Below, in pieces: positions 24,978 to 37,316 of a DNA stretch of 64,000 nt. The stretch comes from Boswellia sacra (Eukaryota; Streptophyta; Magnoliopsida; Sapindales; Burseraceae). The stretch is taken from contig SNVD02012978.1 in assembly GCA_013180625.2 (NCBI GenBank), positions 372,001-436,000 of the forward strand. The letters run 5' to 3'. The translations under genes and the position numbers were made by a program. The notes under the pieces were generated by a model, which ran no database searches, had not been told where the DNA came from, and saw only the letters and a list, made by a program, of their open reading frames with translations. Within the stretch, counting starts at the first letter, position 1. Each line of letters begins with the position of its first letter.

Positions 24978-27135
24978 TGGCACGACCCGCCCCTAACTAA
25001 CACGAGCGAATCGTGCCTAAAACTGTGCTAAGAAACTTTAACTTTTTAAAATATGCTACTTTAAGAAAATTTGGCAAAGTCTCCCCTACATTTTAGACTA
25101 AGCCCCTTACCAAGTACACAAAACTCAACACTTCTAAAATATTTACATAACTACTAACTTCCTTTTTGAGACCTTGAGTCCTCTATTAAAATAAGGGTAT
25201 CCCCAAAATAGTTATTAAGATAAAATATGGCCCCCGACCTTAAATATAATTAATTTACAATTTAAAAAGTTTACAACTAGGATTTTAATATAAGTTTCCT
25301 AAAAAACTCATGCATGATGAGTAGGCAGAAGTTTTTAAAGGAAACTAAAACAAAATCCTTGATGTATATACAGTATCAAAAAAAACACACATATGCAAAA
25401 AAAAGTCATCTACAAAAGTGAAACAAGATATCAAAAGGAAGGCTCTCAGAGCATCATCAAGTAGCCAACCTCAAGCAGCTACTGGCGTTCTGACTAAACA
25501 CTGCAATCTCCTGGGGAAAAAAATGGGTTTTTTATAAAAAGAAATAGGGTGAGTATAACCTCAGTGAGTGGGATAGAGTCATTATAATAGATAAAAATTT
25601 GCATAAGATAAAATAATATATCATAACAATTAAATAATTAAAATTCTGCTTTACTAACATTGATTAGAAAACTACTCAGAAAAGATACAAAAACGAGGAA
25701 GCGAATCGTTAAATAATTTATATGTCTTTCACATAATCAAAATTTTAATATAAAAATATTCTAAGGCATTTCTACTTGCATTCAACATTCAATAAGATAA
25801 ATGTATTAAGGTTCTAAATCTCATAAAACTCATTTCACATTTTAAATTTCTAAATCATTATAATTTTACTAATCAAGTACCCAAACTAATCTGACTGATT
25901 ATGACCTGGTAGGGTTAGGATCACTCAGGCCAAGATATCACTATACTAATCCTACGCATGCGGAGAGCTGCCCCCAAAGGGCTAAACATCCAGATTACAC
26001 GGCCCAAAGCCTCTATGTGTGCCTGAACGAGTCCCAAAGAGCTCTATAATTCTACTATCTGAATGAATTGGGTATTAGCTTAGTAAAACATAAAAAAAAA
26101 TAAATTCTTTACTTAGAGTTGTATCGTTATTTTAAAGATAATTTAAGAAATTCGTTTTACTTTTAAATCTATAAAATATTAAACAGTTCTTTCTAATAAA
26201 CCAAATAGACAAAATTTGATAAACTATAAAATATACTTCATACAAGAATAAAGGAATATAGATTTACTAAACGTAATAAAGCTTTGCTAACATGTATAGA
26301 AATAGGAATTTATAATTTATAGTTCAATTATTGATAAAAATATATTTTTCCCACTCACAATCTCGCGGATCAACTTGTGTGGCAACCCCTTCCTGATCGA
26401 ATTTAGATCCGGACTTGAAACCGCAGTCTCACCTGAGGGAAAAGTGAGGTAAAACTCTTTAATAGCACCAAACCACATAATTAGACAAAAACCCTCAACT
26501 TTCCACTTTTAGGAAACTTGGTAAATTAACACAAAAATTGAAAATACATAATTTGGTCCTTCCAAGAGTTAAAAGTGGCTAGAAACTTCACTAATTTTTC
26601 ATACCAATACAAATTTAAGGAATATTTGTAAAAATATAAATTAGAAAAATTTTGGGTAAATGGGTTTATTCTAAATTACACCAATAACATACTAATTCTC
26701 CTAATTGAGTAAGAAAATATTTAATTTCCATCAAAATACAAAAAATTGAAGTCTAAATAAGCCTAGAAATCTCCTTTCTCTCTCACATTTCTCTCTCTAA
26801 AAAATTTCTCAAATGTCCATAATTTCTCTCTAATGTGTATTTTTGGGTAGAAGTCATAATATTTTAGTTTAAAGTTAAAGAAATTACCTCAAAGGCTCTT
26901 CAAATTCCTTAGAAAATCAACAACCCTTCTTTTGCCTTTCTTCCCCCTTCTCACGTCTCCCCTTCTCTACCTCCCTTCTAATTTTTGCTTTTAATTGTTT
27001 CCTAATTAATTCCTAATATAAATGCATGAAAAAATGAAAAAAAAGGCTTGTGGGCTGGGCTAAAATAATGGGCTATTCTATAATATTAGTTGGGCCAAGT
27101 CTTATTAAATTTAAAAAAATGCGTGGGCCATTTCA
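24978..27135 (-). repeat. 5' LTR of the chromovirus
   Basis: About 2,158 bp. It starts TGGCACGACCC next to the primer site and ends CCATTTCA before target duplication ATATT at 27136-27140. It has a small insertion (near 26783-26797) relative to the other LTR. Confidence 0.9.
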
Positions 27136-27140
27136 ATATT

Positions 27141-29520
27141 AATAAGTTATATGCACAATTTCAGTTGGCAAGTTACTGCACTAATCGAGTAGATAAAATG
27201 CGGTGAATATATTGACTGGAGCAAATTAGAAGATAGCATATACATATTTCTTTATTGACACAGTGAAGCTAATACAGATACCCATAATTATTATGGGAAA
27301 CTTGGTCATTCATTCAAGTATGTAATAAAAGTTAAATATAGTAACTATGCACACATATATATGTATCTTAATATTATACGTCAGCTGGATATGTTACCAA
27401 TGCCATATATCTTGGGCTGAGATATCCCACTTGCTTTAGATAGAAGAAAATAATATAGAGTTTAGACTTAGTTTTTGGTCTACTAAGAAATTTGCGGGCA
27501 ATTGTTGCAGCTATACGATACATTTATATATCAACTTGACAGAGACTACGTAAACACTTTTAGGTCAACTTGATTGGTAGATACTTTAAACATATATGTA
27601 ATTCAAAACCTGATAATAATATTTGTCGACCTTTGAGAGACGGAAATGATGCTTTCAAATCTTCTTGTAATTAATGTTACATCATTACTTGGTGACAATG
27701 AAGTCCAAAATTTTCTTTTGTATTGACTCCTACATTGGATTGGAGTGATTAAAGAAGAGTCTAGCATTTATAATGACATTGGTTATTCCACTTATCAGAT
27801 CATTAACCTACAGAGTTTGATACCTAAAGTATCTACAATGGCATCTTTGAGGGAGCCGATCCAAGGGGTAATCAGTTTAAACCTTTACATCTTCAAATAA
27901 ATAAGTCAACTGCTTTTCTATATAGAGGATATCCCAAATAGAATATTCAGCCTCCATCTTGTTCAATTAATTAGTCGATTTCTTTTTTACGTAGAGCATA
28001 TCGCACATAGATCACCAAGGACGCATTCATTTGTGCTTTAATAATTCTTTAATTTTAAATCTTAATAATTAATCTAAAACTAGCCTAAATGGTCTAATAT
28101 TCAAGTCATATTCCATTACTATTTAAAGGCTCCAAAAGCTGTTTGGAGGCAAGTTGCAATAGTTGACTTTCTCCTTGGTAGGGCTGGGAATAGCATATAA
28201 GATCATAAAAATTAAGCTTTTAGCAAATGATTGTAAGGCCTTACTTATGTATTTATATTTTATAATACCATAACCTGTGCTTATTCTGTACAATTTCAAC
28301 GGGGTTTGCAGAGCAACATAAACAATTTGTAGTCTATAATTGAACGGAACAGAGGTAAGTATGATATTGAAACATTGAAATGGAAAAGTTAATTATAATT
28401 TCATATACTAAATGTTTAAGTGTCAATTTTGCTTGTACATTAAAAGAGATAAGGAATAACTTTCAAAAAAATAAAATAAAATAAAAAGGAATGTAATGGC
28501 ACTCAAGGTAGGTAACCAAGTTAATATTTATAAAGTAATTTTTATAAAATTATTTAATTACAATTTCAAAATATTTTTATAGTATTTGCTCTGCCTTCAC
28601 AAGTGAACAACATATCGGATGATTAAGCGGGTACTTCAAATGGGAAATTGTTTGTGATTTTTCAATTGCCCACTTGTTTCGTGTAATCAGAGAGTATTCA
28701 TAATGCTAAAAGCCTAGCTTTTTACAAGATAGCTGTCCTCTCTTTTAAGCACTCTTAATGCAACCTCCAAAATGAAAATATATAATAGAGATTAATTATA
28801 GATTTTGATATTATTTACCAACAATATTTTGCTGGGAAGGGGTTACATTACTACATAAACAGTCTTGTCATATAAATTGAATCCTAAAGGTTTTAAGTGC
28901 ATGTCATTGACTCATAAGTGAAAGAACAAACCGCCTCTAATTAATATTGTGGTTGTAAATATAAATATAAATATAAATAATATATATATACACACACAAT
29001 TTATCAATAAATAAGGTTGATTAATTTCTATGAATAAGTATAGCATTATACTATATTGTGAAAATTCCAGTAAAATTAATGATCAGGGATATGGATAATA
29101 TTTGATATATGTACATGTATGTATGTTTGCATGCATGCACACTAGTTTTATTTTTATAAAAGTTAATTAGATAGAGAATTTGTACATTTTACATAGTTCG
29201 ATGGAGTAGAAGCTAGAGAGATATGTGTTATGAGTATAGAAATGGCCCGCGTTAGCTCCGATCCTTTGCTTGTCTATAAGGACCTCTTCTTCCTGTGATC
29301 AATATTCATATAGCTTGAAACATGAGCTTTTACTTAAAGCAATTATATGCTTATAACTAATAGTTATCAAGTAGGATTATGTATGACAAAAATAGATTTT
29401 GGCCCAAGATTAATTAATGGGAAAAATATCATGAGATCATTCAAAGCACTTGTAAACTCATGTCATATAAAAGAGTCTCTAGATTGGGATTGGTTTTGAT
29501 ACAAATTACAACATCTAGCT
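27141..29520. other. AT-rich intergenic DNA
   Basis: No gene is supported. There is a short simple-sequence tract (AATAT/AC-rich) near 28955-29000. Confidence 0.5.
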
Positions 29521-30040
29521 CACTACAAGAAAATTCCTCATATATGTCAGTTTTCCACCCTCATGTATATGTATACATGCCGGTTTCAATATGACATTTA
29601 TGAACCTGACGTGTATTCTATACATGTCGGTTGGTCAAACCGACACAAATTTTTGTCGATTCCTGTTTGTCGGTCTCTTGTCTGGTAAAAACCGACATGT
29701 ATCTTAGCTATTTGCCTACCTAAGATGAGGGTTTATAAGTGATAAGTTGTACTAATAACATGTGAGTGTTAAGAATCGACATGTATTTATTATTATAAAT
29801 ATATAATACTGGGCTGATACCGACTCTTTGCTTGCATCAGCCCAGCCGAGTATTATATATATATATATGCTTTTTTAATCTGATTTTATGGCAATTTAAT
29901 ATGTGAGTATTATAAACCGACATGTATTTATTATTATAAATATATAATACTGGGCTGATACGGGCTCTTTGCTTGCATCAGCCCAGTATTTTATATATAT
30001 ATATATTTTTTAATCTGATTTTATGGCAATTTAATTCTGT
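29521..30040. mobile_element. CACTA-like transposon end with hairpin-bearing direct repeats (fragment)
   Basis: It starts CACTACAAGAAAATTCC, the canonical plant CACTA terminus. Subterminal motifs such as CGACATGTAT and its complement follow. Two direct repeats of roughly 135 bp (about 29759-29897 and 29898-30030) each contain a hairpin in which CTGGGCTGAT pairs with ATCAGCCCAG. No matching inverted right end was found, so the element may be truncated or its other end decayed. Confidence 0.5.
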
Positions 30041-30376
30041 AAAATTAAATCAAAAAAGAAAGTCAACAAATCAAACAATACAATGCAAAGAAAGCAGCAA
30101 ATCAAACAATTTAACAATGCAGAATAAACAATGTAAACAAAGCACCTGATTTACAACCTAGGTACACATATAGAATCCTTACTTGAAGAACACTATCATC
30201 TGCATATGCCTAAATTGATGAATATATATGTGATCTGAAGCCAAGATGAAAATATACAAGCACTATACACCTTATCCTTAGTAACTACACCTATCCCATA
30301 AAGAGAGAAGATAAATTAGATAAAATTTATATTAATGCCTTCAATGAAATTAGATCACATACACAAGTAGCAATCA
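30041..30376. other. AT-rich spacer
   Basis: No gene is supported. Low-complexity A/C-rich sequence (repeated AATCAAACAA-like words) near 30050-30120. Confidence 0.4.
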
Positions 30377-30590
30377 AACAATTAAAGTGTAACCAGGTTG
30401 TGGAGCACGGCAAGTTTGCTTGCAAACTATCAAGTTGGCAGCCGATCCCAGCAGTGAGAGGTTCCCAGCCACAGTGCTGACCCAAGCTAAAATCAGCCAC
30501 GCCTTCGCCTCATCTGTTGCAGAAATTGCAGCTGCAGATGCTGCAACATTTCCTCCAAGTAGGAGAACAAAGTCAGCATTGATAACTGAA
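30377..30590 (-). pseudogene. Fragment of an Lsi2/ArsB-type anion efflux transporter gene
   Basis: The minus strand encodes a stretch of roughly 60 residues with [32 protein letters not shown] and [10 protein letters not shown], then GYTL before a TGA at about 30377. This pattern matches the plant Lsi2-like (silicon/arsenite efflux, ArsB/CitM superfamily) protein around two C-terminal transmembrane helices. A full gene is about 500 residues, so more than 85 percent is missing. No other part of the gene is found nearby. It may have been brought in by the CACTA-like end at 29521, but this is inference. Confidence 0.7.
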
Positions 30591-31605
30591 ATAAATGATT
30601 GATGAGTTGATATCATTAGATACAACTTTTTAACTCTCAATCTCAACTATTAGATTATGTGTACTCAATGGCTAAAACTTTGTATTAAGATTGTGTACAA
30701 AATTTGTGTTATCATGCTTTATAAATGTCTAATTTTAAGTTTGTCCTCTTTCTTGTGAATTGTTCTAAACCCACATAAATTAGACAAGAAACTTAATTTA
30801 TTGCTTTCAGTTAATTTATTGCTTTCAGTTTTTTCTTTTATGATGTTTTGTTATGAAAAAAGATATTGGTGTCTTAAAGTTTGTAATTGATGTTGTAGCC
30901 TCTAATATTGTTGTTGGTGATCATTGATTGATTATAAATTGTAGTTTGTTTGTCTTTAGTTAATATATTATCATATATTCTAATTTGATCATAATTTATT
31001 ATGATCGATTACAATAAAAATGAACTCAATACAAGAACAAACCACATCATAGCTAGTGTATAAATCCTAAACCAAACAAGCAAAGCCTTAAAACAAAGTA
31101 AGCAAAGTGATGCAGGATAATCAGTCACTATGGCAAAAGGTATTGATCGAAAAGCTAATTAATCATTTAGTCAACATTTACAAAAATAACAAGACTTAAA
31201 CTATTCTAAACTTCAACATAGGAACTTATTATCACTAAAGATAAGATTTCAGTGGACATCAGCCAAACAATATGAAATGTCCAGTCACAAATAGAAAATC
31301 AGATGTAATATGAAATGCAAGAAATTTCTATTTTCATTGTTTTCTAGTTCAAAACAGCGGTTTAAAATTTCATAAATAAGACCAGGAATCATGCCAACCA
31401 GCTATGCCATGCTTCGAATGTTTTATAAGTCCAAGCATATAGAAAATTTATGCTAAAACCATTATAATCTGTAATTTTCTACTTGATACATTAACCCAAC
31501 TAATGCTTAGGGTCAGATAAATATGAAATTAACCACTACAACAACACTAAGCGCTTGGCGCAACAGAAGTTCATAAATAATAAGTTCAAAAAGAAAAGAT
31601 ATTAC
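30591..31605. other. AT-rich DNA where the last exons of the UPL relic would be expected
   Basis: The segment carries no recognisable HECT C-lobe exon. I searched both strands for the coding of the catalytic-cysteine region and the C-terminal tail and saw none. Confidence 0.5.
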
Positions 31606-32224
31606 CTTTGATGTGCCCGTCACAAACTGTAGAAGTCGAGCCTATCCTCCTTGCTGAACCTTTGAACAACCTCCCAAAACCACTGTATGACTGGAGATGC
31701 AGCACTGTACCCAGAATATTCTATATTGGCCCTCATGTCATCCACTGAAAAAGACTGATCACATTGTTTTTTTGCTAGAGTTATTATCCTGTGTCCTCTA
31801 CTTCAGAAAACATATTTGGGAAATTTTTTTTTCTGAAAAAAAGGCAAAGATTGGGAAAGGCTATAGCATTCAGAAGGCTTAAGGTAAACAAATAACCACG
31901 AAACTCACAATCAATATCCAGAAGTCCACTAATCAACAATTCCAAGTCCTTGTCATTGAAAATTGAAATTAGTTCCCTTTGAATTAGTTCATTAAATCCT
32001 TCCAGAGAAGCATTTATTTGAGGACGAATAGCAGTTGTTAAACGATGCTCAGCAACTAGATCAACATATTGGTGCTTATTATCCTCAGTAACCTTAATAT
32101 TTCATCCACCCAGAATTAATTCATAGTCAGTGACCTGCATTATTTAAAAGATACCCACCATGAGAAACCAATTATTAAACATGAAAGCTGTGAATGAAAG
32201 GGATCAAGTGAAATCTGATGAGCT

Positions 32225-32280
32225 CATGCATGATATGCATAAGTTCTAGAATTCTGATGAGCTCATGCATGACATGCATG
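32225..32280. promoter_or_regulatory. RY-like (CATGCATG) motif cluster upstream of the LTR TATA box
   Basis: CATGCATG at 32225, 32264 and 32273, plus a mutated TATGCATA at 32234. CATGCA is the RY element bound by B3-domain seed regulators (ABI3/FUS3/LEC2). Binding here is inferred from motif identity only. Confidence 0.4.
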
Positions 32281-32365
32281 GCTTCCAGAATCTCTCCCAT
32301 GTGAATGCATTGAAAGTCAAAGGTAGGTGGCCAAATTTGATTTGAATTTGTATGCAGAATTTCCC

Positions 32366-32373
32366 TATAAATA
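32366..32373 (+). promoter_or_regulatory. TATA box of the copia LTR promoter
   Basis: TATAAATA within CCCTATAAATATGGGACG, about 140 bp downstream of the RY-like repeats. The 3' LTR has the same box at 37467-37474. Confidence 0.65.
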
Positions 32374-32587
32374 TGGGACGAATTCTGCCTTGTATATGCA
32401 TCAGAGAGATTCCAGAGAGAGTTCAGGTTCCAGAACCAGAGAGTTCTGAGAGTGTGAGAGAGCCAGGAGAGCTCCAGAATTAGTTTAGGGGAGTTTTTGT
32501 ATAATTCTTGTATATCAATTTTCTTTGTGAATACAAGTAGATTTTCTCCCAAATCTCTGTTCTGAGTTTGCATTGCATCCCAACAAG

Positions 32588-32599
32588 TAGTATCAGAGC
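32588..32599 (+). other. Primer binding site of the copia element
   Basis: TAGTATCAGAGC, one base different from the usual TGGTATCAGAGC, two bases after the LTR. Confidence 0.8.
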
Positions 32600-32862
32600 C
32601 TCGTTGAGCTCCTGGAACGTCAGAACAGAGAGGAAAAATTCAGAGAAAATCTGTCCCCGTTTCTGGAAATTTCGAATTTTCGAAAAGTATTCAAAATTCG
32701 AATTTGAAGTGTTCTGTGTGTTCGTGAGATCGAGCTGAGCATTCTGCAATTTTTCGGCGACCGAACCGACCACCAGAGACGCCGCACGCGCCTCCGACCT
32801 GGTCTGCGAGTGGGCGTCACTCGCCCCACGCGCTGCACGCGCATCTCAAGGAAGAAGACTAC

Positions 32863-33019
32863 CACGTCAGCGCCGCGTCATCAGCCACGTCAGCGAACTT
32901 TTTGTCACGTCAGTAGGCCACGTCAACAGATCGCCACGTCAGCACGCCACGTCATCCGGACACGTCAGCACGCCACGTCACCGCCACGTCAGCACAGTGG
33001 TCCCCACATTGCCACGTCA
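32863..33019. repeat. Array of ten CACGTCA motifs in the copia leader
   Basis: Exact CACGTCA occurs at 32863, 32886, 32906, 32919, 32935, 32948, 32961, 32974, 32985 and 33013, mostly within CCACGTCAGC or GCCACGTCA. Its complement TGACGTG is the C/G-hybrid ACGT box used by plant bZIP factors. The array lies between the 5' LTR and the gag ATG. It opens a spurious reading frame because it has few stops. Confidence 0.9.
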
Positions 33020-33280
33020 GCACATCTTTCGAAAATTTCAAATTGACCCCTGTATTTCTGGGTATTACATTCTGGCCCCCTGAGTTTCTAAAATTTGCAT
33101 TTCAGTCCTTAAAAAAATTTCAGTTTAGCCCCTAGAATTTCCAAGCTTCGTATTTATTGCACAAAACGAATTTTTGAGCCCCGGAAGAGGCTATTCCACC
33201 TAATTTGACCGTTCCGGACGTAACGGTGGGCTCGGATTTCTGAAATTCAATTTCTATTTTAGTGAATTAATTATTCTAAA

Positions 33281-36200
33281 ATGGAAGAATCATCCGGAGC
33301 CATGATTAAATTGACTGCAACCAACTACACACTATGGAGACCCAGGATGGAGGATCTCCTTAGTTGTAAGGATCTATATGATCCTATAGAATTTCAAGGG
33401 CAGCGACCCGAGACAGAGAAAGAGGCAGAGTGGAAGAAAATCAACAGAAAATGTATCGGTCAGATCAGACAATGGATCGATTACAGTGTCTTCCACCATG
33501 TAGCCAAGGAGACAGATGCATATTCTCTATGGACAAAATTAGAGAGTATGTATCAAGCCAAGTCAGCACGGAACAAAGCCATCCTGATGAGACGGCTTGT
33601 AAACTTGAAGTTACGGAGCGGAACTCCTGTAGCAGAACATACAAGTGAGTTCCAGAACTTGGTGAACCAGTTGACAGCAGTCGATTTACAGCTTGGGGAC
33701 GAAGAACAAGCCCTTCTACTTCTCAGTTCCCTTCCAGACTCTTGGGAGACGTTAGTGGTTTCCATCAGTAATTCAGCACCCGGAGGCAAACTTACCTTGT
33801 CAATGGTTAAGGATGCCTTGATGAACGAGGAGGCAAGAAGAAAAGATGCAGGCGCCAGTCAAGATGAAGCCTACATCACAGAGAATCGAGGAAGACAGTC
33901 TCGAGGTGAAGACTGGAGAAGAGGTAGAAGCAAAAGCAGAGGCAGATCAAGGGGCAGGTCATCAGATGGGCGGAGACCCACATACAAGTGCTACAACTGT
34001 GGCAAAGAGGGACATTTGAAGAGAAATTGTCGCAGTCTTCGGAAGCAGAACCAGGAGAGTTCACAGGCACAAAGCAACGAAGAACCACGAGTTACAGTGG
34101 TAGAAGATGTGACCATTTGTGCAGAAGAGACGTGCTTTCACACAGCAGATCAAGGAGTAGAATGGGTCATTGACACAGCAGCTTCCTGCCACGTCACTCC
34201 TTGCAGAGATATCTTCACCACGTACAAAGTAGGAGACTTTGGGATAGTGAAGATGGGTAACAACAGCACCGCCAGAATTATGGGAATTGGTGATGTTCAA
34301 TTCCAAACGAACGTCGGATGCAAAATAACTTTGAAGGACGTTCGTCATGTGCCAGATCTTCGACTCAACTTGCTCTCGGTAAAAGCCTTTGATCAGCAAG
34401 GCTATGAGAGTTGCTTCACCAATGGTACATGGAAAATGTTGAAAGGGGTCATGGTGGTTGCTCGAGGTAAATTATGTGATAATCTTTACAGGACTCATGT
34501 AAAGATAAACGGAGAGAGCCTTCATGTAGCAGAGCACATGGTACCTCTGGATTTATGGCATAAAAGGCTCGGTCACATGGGTGAAAAGGGTTTATCAACT
34601 CTTCAGAAAAAGAAGCTGATCACTGTTTCCAAGGATGCAGCGTCTCATCCTTGCGACTATTGTTTGTACGGGAAACAACGGAGGGTGTCATTCAGCTCCT
34701 CATCAGTGAAGAAATCAAAGCTGTTGGAGCTAGTACACAGTGATGTATGCGGACCTCTCGAAGTCGAGTCCCTAGGCGGTAAAAGGTATTTCTTGACCTT
34801 TATTGATGATGCATCTCGGAAAGTGTGGGTGTATTTCCTCAGGACGAAGGATGAAGTTCTGGAGAAGTTCAAGGAGTTTCACGCCATGGTAGAACGTGAA
34901 ACGGGTAAGAAATTAAAATGCCTTCGATCAGATAACGGAGGTGAGTATACCTCCAGAGAGTTCAATGCCTACTGTCGAAGATATGGCATTCGACATGAAA
35001 GAATCGTCCCACGCACACCATAACATAATGGAGTGGCCGAGAGGATGAATCGAACCATCATGGAACGAGTCAGAAGCATGCTCAGATTGGCTAAGTTACC
35101 CAAGCCATTCTGGGGGGAGGCAGTTCGCACCGCCTGTTACTTAATCAACAGAGCACCATCGGCACCACTGAACTTCGAGATTCCAGAAAAGGTATGGTCT
35201 AATAAAAAGCCCTCCTATAATCATTTGAAAGTGTTTGGTTGTTTAGCCTTCGTACATGTATCCAAGGAGCTCAGACAGAAGCTCGATGCAAGAACTGTTC
35301 CATGTATCTTCATCGGTTATGGAGATGAAGAATTCGGATACAGATTATGGGATCCCAAAGAAAAGAAAGTCATCCGGAGCAGAGATGTCGTATTTCACGA
35401 AGACCAAACATATGAAGACGCTGAAAAGACAACAATATCTACAAATCCCACTAGCAGTGCCCCAGATATTGTTGCAGATTCTACCCCAACACCAAATGCT
35501 ACAAGAAATGACGAGGTACCAGAAGAAGTTCCAGAAGCAGATCAGGAGGAAGAAAATGAAGAGATTACTGAGCCGGGGGAGCCACAATCACCTATAGAAG
35601 CTGCTGTACCTCCTGGAAATGAAGAACCTCAGCTACGACGATCTGAGCGAGGTCGGATTCCGTCGAGGAGATATCCGGAATCAGAGTACACACTGCTTAC
35701 TGATGAGGGGGAGCCAGAAAGCTTTCATGAAGCTTTATCTCATCCAGACAAAGAACGATGGCTGCATGCAATGCGAGATGAGATGAATTCTCTTGAGAAG
35801 AACAAAACTTATGAACTGGTCGAGCTCCCAGACGGAAAGAAGGCACTGAAGAACAAGTGGGTATTCAAGCTCAAGAAAGATGGAACAGGGAAGGTAATGA
35901 AACATAAAGCCCGATTGGTGGTAAAAGGATTCCTTCAGAAGAAAGGAATTGACTTTGATGAAATCTTTTCACCGGTAGTAAAAATGTCCTCAATCCGCGT
36001 CATCCTCGGATTGACAGCAAGTCTTGATTTGGAGCTTGAACAGATGGATGTGAAGACAGCATTTCTTCATGGAGACTTGCATGAAGAAATCTATATGGAG
36101 CAGCCAGAAGGGTTCGAGGTTCAAGAAAAAGAACACCTCGTGTGCAAGCTCAAAAAGAGCTTGTATGGCCTAAAACAAGCACCAAGGCAATGGTACAAGA

Positions 36201-37270
36201 AGTTTGACTCATTCATGGTGAGTCATGGGTACAAAAGAACCGCTGCAGACCAATGCGTCTACTTTCAGAAACTTCCAGATGGAGACTTTGTTGCACTCAT
36301 GCTCTATGTGGACGACATGTTGATCGTCGGCAAGGATGCAACAAAAATAAAGCAGCTGAAGAAGGAACTTTCAAAAACCTTCGATATGAAGGACTTGGGA
36401 CCAGCTCAGCAAATCTTGGGGATGCACATTCGTCGAGACAGGAAACAAAAGAAATTATGGCTGTCTCAGGAGAAATATGTTGAACAGGTAATTCAAAGGT
36501 TCAACATGGATAGTGCTAAGCCAGTTAGTGTACCACTGGCTAATCACTTCAAGCTGAGCAAGAGATCATGTCCCTCATCCAAGAAAGAGATAGAGGACAT
36601 GGCGTCGGTGCCCTATTCTTCTGCTGTAGGAAGTTTGATGTATGCCATGGTGTGTACAAGGCCAGATATTGCTCATGCTGTAGGAGTCGTGAGCAGATTT
36701 CTTTCCAATCCAGGGAAAGAACATTGGGAGGCAGTCAAGTGGATTCTCAGATACCTTAAAGGTACTTCGAAGATATGCTTGTGTTACGGGGGAGCTGATC
36801 CAATCTTGGAAGGCTATACAGATTCAGATATGGCCGGAGATCCTGACAGTAGGAAATCTACATCAGGTTTTGTTTACACTTTTGCAGGGGGAGCTGTATC
36901 ATGGCAGTCAAGACTACAGAAGTGTGTTGCGCTATCCACGACAGAGGCAGAATACATTGCCGCAGCGGAAGCTGGAAAAGAAATGTTGTGGCTGAAACGA
37001 TTTCTCCAAGAACTTGGGATTGAACAAAAAGAGTACAAAGTACACTATGATAGTCAAAGTGCTCTGGATTTGAGCAAGAATTCAGTGTACCATTCTCGAA
37101 CAAAGCATATCGATATTCGCTATCACTAGATACGCGAGGTGATGGACAAGCAACTGTTGAAGCTTGTGAAGATTCATACAAAGGAGAATCCAGCGGACAT
37201 GTTAACAAAAGTGGTCACCAGAGACAAGCTAGAACTATGCAGAGACATAGTTGGATTAGAAGCTGTCTAA
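33281..37270 (+). pseudogene. copia gag-pol polyprotein with two nonsense codons
   Basis: The ATG at 33281 starts a gag with a UBN2-type core (about residues 10-190), a basic RGRSRGRS-like stretch and the CCHC knuckle CYNCGKEGHLKRNC. The protease motif is WVIDTAASCHVT. The integrase has the HHCC region (WHKRLGHMG, CDYCLYGKQ), DVCGPL and DNGGEYTSREF. A TAA at 35021-35023 interrupts it shortly before the expected catalytic glutamate, and the same frame resumes at once. RT carries the catalytic YVDD (LMLYVDDMLIVG). RNase H follows (YTDSDMAGDPDSRKSTSG, TTEAEYIAA). A TAG at 37127-37129 cuts the last 47 codons, which end at TAA 37268. Both stops can be explained by single transitions. The rest of the frame is open. 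Confidence 0.93.
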
Positions 37271-37316
37271 TTACTTTTGTTGTTACTCCCTTTCACATGG
37301 GATGGAGGGGGAGAAT

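Larger units (their letters stand above)
14340..27135 (-). mobile_element. Ty3/gypsy chromovirus (Tekay/Del-like), full length, with nested CACTA insertion
   Basis: The LTRs at 14340-16479 and 24978-27135 begin TGRCACGACCC and end GGGCCATTTCA on the plus strand. They are flanked by the perfect 5-bp duplication ATATT (14335-14339, 27136-27140). Minus-strand order is 5' LTR, tRNA-Met primer site, gag, protease, RT, RNase H, integrase, a chromodomain-like C-terminus, polypurine tract (ACGGGGTAATGT) and 3' LTR. The order PR-RT-RH-INT and the C-terminal module place it among chromoviruses; LTRs above 2 kb suggest Tekay/Del. Coding regions carry many stops and shifts, and a CACTA-like element splits it at 20013-23647. 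Confidence 0.9.
32216..32585 (+). repeat. 5' LTR of the young copia element
   Basis: It contains a 39-bp tandem repeat (32216-32254, 32255-32293) with CATGCATG palindromes at 32225, 32264 and 32273, and a TATA box. It differs from the 3' LTR at 32234, 32241 and 32293. Confidence 0.95.

Noticed and set aside
32810..33046. Open frame rich in R, Q, T, S and P before the copia gag
   Set aside because: It is created by the CACGTCA array, which has few stops; there is no conserved domain and gag starts at 33281.
33430..36759. Several short plus- and minus-strand frames overlapping the copia polyprotein
   Set aside because: They are shadows of the long gag-pol frame and have no domains of their own.
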